From NCBI GenBank assembly GCA_902493155.1, contig CABUOE010000019.1, positions 1-18,982 on the forward strand: a stretch of 18,982 nt of DNA, read 5' to 3'. The notes under the pieces are model-generated. The model was not told the DNA's origin. It was given only the letters and a program-made list of their open reading frames with translations, and ran no database searches. The translations under genes and the position numbers were made by a program. How positions within the stretch are numbered: the first letter of the stretch is position 1; each line of letters opens with the position of its first letter. This DNA comes from an uncultured Eubacteriales bacterium. GTDB taxonomy: Bacteria; Bacillota; Clostridia; Oscillospirales; Ruminococcaceae. Of the stretch, positions 13,383-18,982 are shown in pieces.

Positions 13383-13658
13383 ATGAAACTAATACGCCTT
13401 AACAAAATCATCGATGTAGCTGACCCAAGTAAAATCAAAGATTACAAACTGATGGGTTTTGAGGAATTTAAAGAACCGGAAAAAGTGGTAGTTTATTCCC
13501 CTCCTATAGTTAATCTGAATCAGGGTCAGGATGAACCGGAAGAAGATGAACTTGAGGAACAAACAGAGTCCTCTACCGAGAAAGAAACAGGGCCAAAAGA
13601 CAAAAAAAATTCGAGAAAAAAACCGCCTGTCACAGAGGAAAAGGACGATGAAAAATGA
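13383..13658 (+). CDS. Small acidic protein after the major capsid gene
   Basis: A 91-residue protein. ATG 13383 has a GAGGGGG site about 9 bases upstream that overlaps the capsid stop. Residues 1-30 (MKLIRLNKIIDVADPSKIKDYKLMGFEEF) resemble the short N-terminal module of small proteins commonly placed between capsid and connector genes. The rest is a disordered acidic then basic tail rich in Glu, Lys and Pro. It might be a capsid accessory or connector-associated protein. It overlaps the next gene by 11 bases. Confidence 0.7.
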   Translation: MKLIRLNKIIDVADPSKIKDYKLMGFEEFKEPEKVVVYSPPIVNLNQGQDEPEEDELEEQTESSTEKETGPKDKKNSRKKPPVTEEKDDEK

Positions 13659-14004
13659 AAATGATGTCCTCGACATTTGGGAACGAAGAGGGTATATAAC
13701 CCAAAAGGACCGGTACGAGAACAAAGAAACGCATTTGTCGTATATCAAACAGGCCGAAAACGAGATTCTCTCATACTGCAACATTGCAGATATTCCAGAT
13801 GGCCTTCTTTACACCTGGGCAGATATCGCAATGGATATGTGGAATCAGGCAGAGTTAGGAAAGCAACCATATACAGTCAAAAGTGTATCTGAGGGAGGGG
13901 ATTCCATTACATTCGTAACATCTTCGGAAAATGGACAAGGCGGAGGGAAATCCGTTCTTTTGAACTATACCCACGTCCTGAACCGGTACCGCCGGATGTT
14001 TTAG
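13648..14004 (+). CDS. Head-tail connector / adaptor protein
   Basis: A 118-residue protein. ATG 13648 gives MKNENDVLDIW; a longer frame upstream would lie inside the previous gene. It is helical over most of its length (THLSYIKQAENEILSYCNIADIPDGLLYTWADIAMDMWNQAE), with a C-terminal strand pair and LNRYRRMF ending. This matches the HK97 gp6/SPP1 gp15-like adaptors that bind below the portal. It is followed 9 bases later by the probable head-closure gene. Confidence 0.78.
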   Translation: MKNENDVLDIWERRGYITQKDRYENKETHLSYIKQAENEILSYCNIADIPDGLLYTWADIAMDMWNQAELGKQPYTVKSVSEGGDSITFVTSSENGQGGGKSVLLNYTHVLNRYRRMF

Positions 14005-14013
14005 GAGGAATGT

Positions 14014-14370
14014 ATGAAAATTCCAGATAATATTATCAAGGCCGGAAAAGCTGCCCTTCAATCCTTATGGGGTGATCGGGTGACAGTGCGACGGGAAAAA
14101 ACAATTGGAAATGTAAAGGAGGACGCCGTTGTCTATGATGGCGTCCTCTGTCATTTCTCACAGACTTCCCGGCCAGCACTGGAACAGGGTGAGGAAGCAG
14201 CCACGAACCGAACGGTTGCGGAACTCTTTGTTGATACAGATGTTATCCTAAATGCTGGGGACACGCTGGAAATCTCCCACAAAGGGCAGAGGATAACGGG
14301 CCTTGCCGGAAAACCATTTCACGGAAGCTTTTCCAATTCCGTAAAAGTAGAGGATCTGATATTCTCATGA
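14014..14370 (+). CDS. Head closure / minor capsid protein (SPP1 gp16-like)
   Basis: A 118-residue beta-rich protein (GDRVTVRREKTI, VYDGVLCHFSQTSRPALEQGE, AELFVDTDVILNAGDTLEISHKGQRITGLAGKPF). This fits the small barrel proteins that plug the neck after DNA packaging. An AGGAGG site lies 9 bases upstream, next to the previous stop. Its stop overlaps the next ATG (ATGA). The identification rests on size, fold pattern and order (adaptor, closure, gp10-like, terminator) rather than a diagnostic motif. Confidence 0.75.
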   Translation: MKIPDNIIKAGKAALQSLWGDRVTVRREKTIGNVKEDAVVYDGVLCHFSQTSRPALEQGEEAATNRTVAELFVDTDVILNAGDTLEISHKGQRITGLAGKPFHGSFSNSVKVEDLIFS

Positions 14371-14780
14371 GCAAACTGAGCGGAAAAAACAAAAAAGCCT
14401 TTGCTGATTTTGTGAAGAAGCTGAAAGCCCTTGGAGCCGATATTCAACAGGCGGAGGTAAATGTGGTGAGTAAGACGACGGCTGCGGCAAAAGAAGTAAC
14501 ACTAGATAAAACACCTGTAAAAACCGGAACCCTTAAGGGACGCTGGACAGACATACCGCTGATTGTCTTGAATGGAAAAATCAGTAAAGGATACGCGAAC
14601 GATTTGTATTATGCTGGTGATGTAAACGATGGCCATCGCACAGTAAATAAAGCAGGGGAAACAGTGGGATATGTCACTGGTTTTCGAATGCTTGAGCGGG
14701 GAATCACCAGAGGCAGACTTGCAATGCGACCGCTTATGGACGAAGAAATCCGGCAGATCAAGCACAAGACGGGATTTTAG
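14367..14780 (+). CDS. HK97 gp10-like neck/tail protein
   Basis: A 137-residue protein with the gp10-family pattern: an N-terminal helix (FADFVKKLKALGADIQQAEVNVV), then the hallmark TPVKTGTLKGRW segment at about residues 50-61, a YANDLYYAGDVNDGHRT stretch, and the C-terminal helix MRPLMDEEIRQIKH. Proteins of this family are near the head-tail junction in many siphoviruses and myoviruses. It overlaps the upstream gene by 4 bases, so both are translationally coupled. Confidence 0.85.
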   Translation: MSKLSGKNKKAFADFVKKLKALGADIQQAEVNVVSKTTAAAKEVTLDKTPVKTGTLKGRWTDIPLIVLNGKISKGYANDLYYAGDVNDGHRTVNKAGETVGYVTGFRMLERGITRGRLAMRPLMDEEIRQIKHKTGF

Positions 14781-14789
14781 GAGGGTGAC

Positions 14790-15275
14790 ATGAAACTAAA
14801 GCCCAATATTATCATTGACCGAAACCTGATGGGGAGGATTAATGCGGGGACGCTTACAATTGCCGACCATCTACGCCTGTACCTTGCTGATTTTCTAGCA
14901 GGAATGTTTCCGGATCAAACCGTATATACCGAAAGGCAGAAGCAGGGAACCATCCTCCCGGGCTGGTTCGTGCGAATCTTCGATTTTGTCCATCAAAAGC
15001 AGCTGTCCGACACTGCGAAATACACTTTTGGATTTGAGCTAACATATTTTCCATTGGATTATCTGTCCAATTCCGAGCTGACAAACGCCGTTTTTCTGGT
15101 GCTTCAAAATTTGGAGTACCTAGATGGCGAAATCGGACCATTTTCTTTTTACCGGTTGCAAAGCGATATTACAGACGGTGTCGCTCATGTGGTCGGGGAT
15201 ACCTCAGCCTGTGAAATCAATTTACCGGTTGGAGAGACCATTCAACAAGCAGATAAGGAGTTGATTATTGAATGA
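14790..15275 (+). CDS. Tail terminator-like protein
   Basis: A 161-residue protein between the gp10-like gene and the sheath, the usual position of the tail terminator or completion protein of PBSX-like phages. It contains a helix (IADHLRLYLADFLAGMF), then strands QTVYTERQKQG, WFVRIFDFVHQKQL and YTFGFELTYFPLD, then a helix SNSELTNAVFLVLQNLEYL and a final strand region. This alternation fits the DUF6838/terminator type. The stop TGA overlaps the sheath ATG. Identification is from order and size. Confidence 0.7.
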   Translation: MKLKPNIIIDRNLMGRINAGTLTIADHLRLYLADFLAGMFPDQTVYTERQKQGTILPGWFVRIFDFVHQKQLSDTAKYTFGFELTYFPLDYLSNSELTNAVFLVLQNLEYLDGEIGPFSFYRLQSDITDGVAHVVGDTSACEINLPVGETIQQADKELIIE

Positions 15276-16543
15276 TTAACGCAATTTTACCCGGAACCTA
15301 TGTGGAAGTCCGGGCGGGGGAAACCCAGTCCTTGCAGAGCACCACGGGCGTTGTAATGATGCCTTTGGCACTTGATTGGGGGGACAAAGTGACCGCCATC
15401 AAAAAAGGAGACGACACTTTATATACCCTGGGATATAAAATTTATGACCTTAAAATGAAGCTGGTCAACGAAGTGATGAACTACGCCGACCAGCTAATTA
15501 TTTACCGTCTCAACGACGGAGTGAAAGCCACGGCGACGCTTGCTTCTGGAATTACAGCCACCGCCCTTTACGGCGGTACTCGCGGAAACGATTTGTCGGT
15601 CACCGTCGAGGACAACACCGGCAGCTTTACCATCAAAACCTTTTTAGGCACTCTTGAGGTAGACAGTCAGGTGGTGACTTCCGTTGATGGTTTCAGACCT
15701 AATTTATTCCTCGATATTACCGGGACTGGAACATTAGCCGCGAAAACTGTGAAGCTGACCGGCGGAACCAGCACCGAAGCAAATTCAGAAGCATTCAGCG
15801 GATTTTTTGGAGAGGCGCCGAAGCACAGCTATAATGTCCTTTGCTACACTGGAACCGATGCAGAGATCGCACAGTCCATTATTGGATTTGTAAAAGAACA
15901 GCGGGAAAACGGGGACATGGTTCAGGCGGTTTTGTCCACCAACACAGCCCCCAATGACAAAGCCATTATTAACAATACCGTGGGAGGAATTACCGCAAAC
16001 TATGAGCTGACCGCTGCCGAAGCCTGCGCCACCATGGCTGGCATTCAGGCAGCACAGGGAATTGAGGGAAGTGCTACTTTTTACGACGTAGCGGGATGGC
16101 AGGACGTAAACCCGAGGCTCAATAAGGTGCAGCAGGAAATCAGGACACAGAACGGGGAAATCCTGTTTGTTTACCGGCATGGCAAGGTAATGGTACTATA
16201 TGACATCAACAGCCTCACCACATACACCGAGCAGGACCCGGAATCCTTCCGAAAGAACTTGGTGGTGCGCACCATTGACAAATACGCGATGGATTTGCAG
16301 GTGCTCCTTGATACCAAAGTCATCGGTAAAATCCGCAACAGTGTGGACGGTCGCAACCAGATCAAGGGGCTGATCGCGGACATGACCATTAAAAACTACA
16401 GCGACACCGGGGCGGTGGAGGGCTTTTCTGCTGATGACATCACCGTGTCCCCCGGAACGGTCAAAGACAGCGTAGTCGTTACGGTGGGCCTACAGGTGAC
16501 TGATACCGCCGATAAAATTTATATCACTGTGACGGCGCAGTAA
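15272..16543 (+). CDS. xkdK: Contractile tail sheath protein (XkdK-like)
   Basis: A 423-residue protein that forms the contractile sheath around the tail tube, marking this phage as a myovirus. It begins INAILPGTYVEVRAGETQSLQSTTGVVMMPLALDWG, the usual sheath opening. The variable central domain includes ALYGGTRGNDLSVTVE. The conserved C-terminal domain includes YDINSLTTYTEQDPESFRKNLVVRTIDKYAMDL and RNQIKGLIADMTIKNY. AAGGAG is located just before the ATG inside the previous gene. The PBSX/phage tail sheath assignment is confident. Confidence 0.93.
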   Translation: MINAILPGTYVEVRAGETQSLQSTTGVVMMPLALDWGDKVTAIKKGDDTLYTLGYKIYDLKMKLVNEVMNYADQLIIYRLNDGVKATATLASGITATALYGGTRGNDLSVTVEDNTGSFTIKTFLGTLEVDSQVVTSVDGFRPNLFLDITGTGTLAAKTVKLTGGTSTEANSEAFSGFFGEAPKHSYNVLCYTGTDAEIAQSIIGFVKEQRENGDMVQAVLSTNTAPNDKAIINNTVGGITANYELTAAEACATMAGIQAAQGIEGSATFYDVAGWQDVNPRLNKVQQEIRTQNGEILFVYRHGKVMVLYDINSLTTYTEQDPESFRKNLVVRTIDKYAMDLQVLLDTKVIGKIRNSVDGRNQIKGLIADMTIKNYSDTGAVEGFSADDITVSPGTVKDSVVVTVGLQVTDTADKIYITVTAQ

Positions 16544-16556
16544 AGGAGGTACATAG

Positions 16557-17006
16557 ATGACAAAAGAACGGCTTCAAAACCTTCCATCCGGGCATGATGG
16601 GAATGGATATATCACCATCAACGGCGAGGTCAAGAAAAGCTTCCGCATAGGTGCAATCGAAGCAACCTTGGAAGCAATCAAGGAAAATAAAAGGTTTTTA
16701 GGCGAATACATGGAACAAAATGCGATTCGCGGTGAGAAGGGCTCGGGAAAAATGTCCTATTACCATACCACCAGCGAGTTTTTGGAAATTATGCGAACCT
16801 TTAAGGAAACAGGAGAATACCCAGAAATCACCATCCAGTATTACGCAGAAAACAAGACCTATGGCCGGTGCGAAGTAACCTTAATGGGTGTTATTTTTGA
16901 TTCAGTAGGAGCGGGTAATTTAGACGATTCTTCTGACGAATCAATCCGCTTGGAAACCAATTTTACGTTTGACGATTTTGACATTGTATCCCGCTTTAAG
17001 GGGTAG
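16557..17006 (+). CDS. xkdM: Tail tube protein (XkdM-like)
   Basis: A 149-residue protein for the inner tube polymer, of the XkdM (DUF2001) type. Conserved-looking phrases are GYITINGEVKKSFRIGAIEATLE, KMSYYHTTSEFLEIMRTFKETGEYPEITIQYY and the ending ETNFTFDDFDIVSRFKG. An excellent AAAGGAGGT site starts in the sheath stop codon. Sheath then tube is the standard order. Confidence 0.92.
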   Translation: MTKERLQNLPSGHDGNGYITINGEVKKSFRIGAIEATLEAIKENKRFLGEYMEQNAIRGEKGSGKMSYYHTTSEFLEIMRTFKETGEYPEITIQYYAENKTYGRCEVTLMGVIFDSVGAGNLDDSSDESIRLETNFTFDDFDIVSRFKG

Positions 17007-17017
17007 GAGGAAAGTAT

Positions 17018-17416
17018 ATGAAAAGTTTGAACGGCTTTTTGCATCCAAAAAGAAAAGAAAATCTCAAGTTTATTTTATCCGATGCTTTTGTCGATGAGAA
17101 CGGCAACCCATTAGAGTGGGAAATGCGCCAGCTTTCCGCAAAAGAGGGAATGGAGCTGGCAAAAGGCCTCACCAGTGTCGAGACATCCGAAATCTGGGCT
17201 CATTATGTGGCAAATGCGCTGGTTGTTCCTAATTTGAAGGACGCTGATTTGTTGAAAGCCCTTTCTGAGCGGGAAGGAAGAAATATTTTGGAACCGCTGG
17301 AAGCTCTCTATTGTCTTGTAACGGATGGGGAGTTAGCCAAACTTATGGAGTTATATAACAAACATAACAGCATTGACAGCGGTTTCCAAAAGATGGTACA
17401 AGAAGCAAAAAACTGA
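17018..17416 (+). CDS. xkdN: Tail assembly chaperone, short form (XkdN-like)
   Basis: A 132-residue XkdN-like protein (MKSLNGFLHPKRKEN, DENGNPLEWEMRQLSAKEGMELAKGL, IWAHYVANALVVPNLKDADLLKALSE). It sits between tail tube and tape measure, where gpG-type tail assembly chaperones occur. Such proteins coat the tape measure protein during tail building and are absent from the virion. The last codons, GCA AAA AAC TGA, form a -1 slippery site, so part of the ribosomes should continue into the next frame. An AGGAGG site lies before the ATG. Confidence 0.9.
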   Translation: MKSLNGFLHPKRKENLKFILSDAFVDENGNPLEWEMRQLSAKEGMELAKGLTSVETSEIWAHYVANALVVPNLKDADLLKALSEREGRNILEPLEALYCLVTDGELAKLMELYNKHNSIDSGFQKMVQEAKN

Positions 17417-17580
17417 TTGAGCAGGGCGAGGACGCATTTGCGGTGTATGCCCATTTCGCCCTGCAAAATCACAACATTACGCCGGAACGGTATTTTGACT
17501 TGACAGAGCAAGAACAGGCTTTTATGGCCGCTAGTGATTTAATAGCAGCTCAAAAGCTGAAAGGCCTTGGGGGGTGGTAG
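17018..17580 (+). CDS. Tail assembly chaperone, -1 frameshift extended form (GT-like)
   Basis: After a -1 slip on A AAA AAC (17407-17413), translation continues at CTG 17413 and adds 55 residues (LIEQGEDAFAVYAHFALQNH ... AAQKLKGLGGW) up to TAG at 17578-17580, giving 187 residues. The extension has no ribosome binding site or credible start of its own. Its content (DLTEQEQAFMAASDLIAAQK) resembles the small second tail chaperone protein that binds tape measure. It fills exactly the space between the short form's stop and the tape measure start, like G/GT of lambda and the equivalent pairs of Mu and P2. Confidence 0.88.
17407..17464 (+). promoter_or_regulatory. Programmed -1 ribosomal frameshift signal
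   Basis: The heptamer A AAA AAC (17407-17413) is in the correct phase with the frame and directly precedes the TGA stop (17414-17416). A 7-base spacer (17414-17420) leads to a perfect 9-bp stem, GCAGGGCGA (17421-17429) with TCGCCCTGC (17456-17464), which two G-T pairs can lengthen. Heptamer, spacer and GC-rich stem match the known layout of bacterial -1 frameshift signals. Confidence 0.88.
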
Positions 17581-17581
17581 T

Positions 17582-18982
17582 TTGGCTGAACGGTTAGAGG
17601 CTATATTTGAACTAAAAGACATGTCCGGAAACACTGTCGGAACCGTTATTCGGAATATAAACAAAATCGGGGAAGAAACGGGCAAGACGGAGCAAAAAAC
17701 CGGGAAATACAGCAAGACTGCCGCCCAGGCCTACAAAGAAGTATCAAAGAACGCTTCCGACGCGGCAAACGCCGTCCGAAAAGTCTCTGATGCCCAGGAG
17801 GATGCAGGAAAGGCGAGTGGTAGCGGGCTTGACGGAGTTGCAGGCAAGCTAACAAAAATCGTTTCTCTGGCGTATCTGGCGCGGAAAGGCTTTGAACTGA
17901 TGAGCTCCGCCGTCAATGGTGCGGCCCTACAAAAGGTTCAGGAAACCACCCTACAAGCCATCCTAAAGAATGAACAGGCCGGCAGTGATCTGTACAAGTA
18001 CATCAGCGCCTACGCCAAACAATCGGCCTTGGGCCGTGAAGATTTGGTAACCGGTGTTACTTCTGCACTTTCTGTGACACGGGATATAGACCAAGTCGAG
18101 CAGTTCATGAAGATGGTCGAAAGGTTACAGGCCAAAGACCCCACCAAGGGCGCACAGCAAGCCGTTTTCAGCCTGAAAGAACTCCTTGCGGGTGATACAG
18201 TTTCCGCCCGTGGTGTGTATGGAATCACCGGCGTATCTGGCGAACAAATCCGAAGCATGATGGAAAGCGGAGACACCCAAGGGGCGTTGGACTACATCAG
18301 TGCAAAACTTGACCAATTCGGTGCCACTCAGGAGGTCGTAGACAAAAACTTTAACGGCCTTAATACGCAGATAGGGGTGTTCACCTCTAACCTACAGACG
18401 GCTATTTCTGAAACCGCACAGCCGGTCATGGAGACGCTAGCCGAGACGGTCCGACAGCTCAACGAGGATATGGACGCTGGAAAATTCCAACCGTTTATCA
18501 ATTTAATGGTAAACGGTATGCAGCTCATCGGAAATGGAATTGCTTGGGTGGCGCAAAATGCCAACTGGCTCATTCCAGTAGTTGGCGGTGTCGTTGTGGG
18601 GCTGGTGGCGTACAATGTTGCAACCAAAGCTGCAACGTTGTGGTCAACTGGCCTAGCGTTGGTAACAAGTATAATGACTGGTAACTGGGCAATGGCTATC
18701 GGAGTTATAGCCGGAGTTACCGCTGCAGTTTGGGGCCTCAGCAAAGCCTTTCAAAGCGTTGATGCAAGTATGGATTCACCTGATTTGGCTGCCCTCAAAA
18801 AAGAAGCGGGACTTGGATTGTCCACGACGGCGAAAATGCCCGTCCAAGCTGAGCTTGCCAACAAGGATCCGATTTCTGTCAAGGGCACTGTAGATATTGA
18901 AGAAGAATCCTTAAAGTATGCGATGGATTTGGCAGGAGCAAAGTTTTTCGCCCGTTTCTCTACTGCGACACTGGCCCCACAA
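17582..18982 (+). CDS. Tape measure protein, N-terminal part (cut by window end)
   Basis: The frame is open to the window edge with 467 residues visible. The TTG start gives MAERLEAIFELKDMSGNTV, the opening usual for clostridial tape measure proteins, and follows a GGGGGGTGG site in the end of the frameshift frame. The visible part is helical and Ala/Lys/Gln-rich (GKTEQKTGKYSKTAAQAYKEVSKNASDAANAV, a likely coiled coil). A tape-measure-type core follows (VQETTLQAILKNEQ, YISAYAKQSALGREDLVTGV). Two hydrophobic segments, at about residues 331-347 and 355-385 (NWLIPVVGGVVVGLVAYNV, MAIGVIAGVTAAVWGL), could insert into the host membrane during DNA delivery. It should be far longer than seen, since tail length scales with this protein. 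Confidence 0.9.
   Translation, partial: MAERLEAIFELKDMSGNTVGTVIRNINKIGEETGKTEQKTGKYSKTAAQAYKEVSKNASDAANAVRKVSDAQEDAGKASGSGLDGVAGKLTKIVSLAYLARKGFELMSSAVNGAALQKVQETTLQAILKNEQAGSDLYKYISAYAKQSALGREDLVTGVTSALSVTRDIDQVEQFMKMVERLQAKDPTKGAQQAVFSLKELLAGDTVSARGVYGITGVSGEQIRSMMESGDTQGALDYISAKLDQFGATQEVVDKNFNGLNTQIGVFTSNLQTAISETAQPVMETLAETVRQLNEDMDAGKFQPFINLMVNGMQLIGNGIAWVAQNANWLIPVVGGVVVGLVAYNVATKAATLWSTGLALVTSIMTGNWAMAIGVIAGVTAAVWGLSKAFQSVDASMDSPDLAALKKEAGLGLSTTAKMPVQAELANKDPISVKGTVDIEEESLKYAMDLAGAKFFARFSTATLAPQ

Noticed and set aside
14854..15141. Minus-strand open frame opposite the tail terminator-like gene
   Set aside because: There is no initiation signal, and the protein composition is typical of antisense reading.
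1..18982. tRNA, CRISPR, insertion sequence or attachment site
   Set aside because: No cloverleaf, regularly spaced array, transposase gene with terminal repeats, or integrase-linked repeat was seen in the window.

Overview
The window is a stretch of a temperate-type contractile-tailed phage (myovirus) or prophage of a low-to-mid GC Gram-positive host, most likely a Clostridia-class Firmicute. The reasons are strong AGGAGG-type ribosome binding sites, frequent TTG starts, a PBSX/SPP1-like head and tail gene order, and many short CxxC proteins of the kind common in clostridial phages. All supported genes lie on the + strand. No integrase, repressor, lysis gene or attachment site is inside the window, so integration state cannot be judged. 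No tRNA, rRNA, CRISPR array or insertion sequence was seen, and no gene-free gap exceeds 300 bases.

Region 1 (1-4089, early/accessory genes). It begins with the GC-rich 3' part of a phage SNF2-type helicase that carries a frameshift in its C-terminal helicase domain, followed by a zinc-finger/HTH protein. After a 124-base gap with no convincing gene or signal, base composition drops and a tightly packed, overlapping cassette of very small genes follows. Many are cysteine-rich, one is a two-helix membrane protein, and one is a dUTPase with an extra N-terminal domain.

Region 2 (4014-4770, the probable late-gene switch). An ArpU/RinA-like regulator gene is preceded by a leader that can pair with its own ribosome binding site. 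It is followed by three AGGGCA repeats at an exact 11-bp period, an extended -10 promoter, and an intrinsic terminator only about 20 bases past the predicted start point. Everything downstream appears to be transcribed by reading through this point.

Region 3 (4771-18982, late genes). A ParB-domain protein and a radical SAM enzyme precede the packaging and head genes: small and large terminase, SPP1-type portal, a Mu F/SPP1 gp7 minor head protein with a C-terminal JAB/JAMM-like metalloprotease domain, two small genes, scaffold and major capsid. The connector genes follow, then tail terminator, tail sheath, tail tube, and an XkdN-like tail assembly chaperone. The chaperone gene ends in a textbook -1 ribosomal frameshift signal. 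The last gene is a tape measure protein cut by the window end.

The most interesting items are the frameshift signal, the compact promoter-repeat-terminator switch, the minor head/JAMM fusion with its small neighbour, the ParB/radical SAM pair, and the repeated CxxC-L-aromatic proteins.
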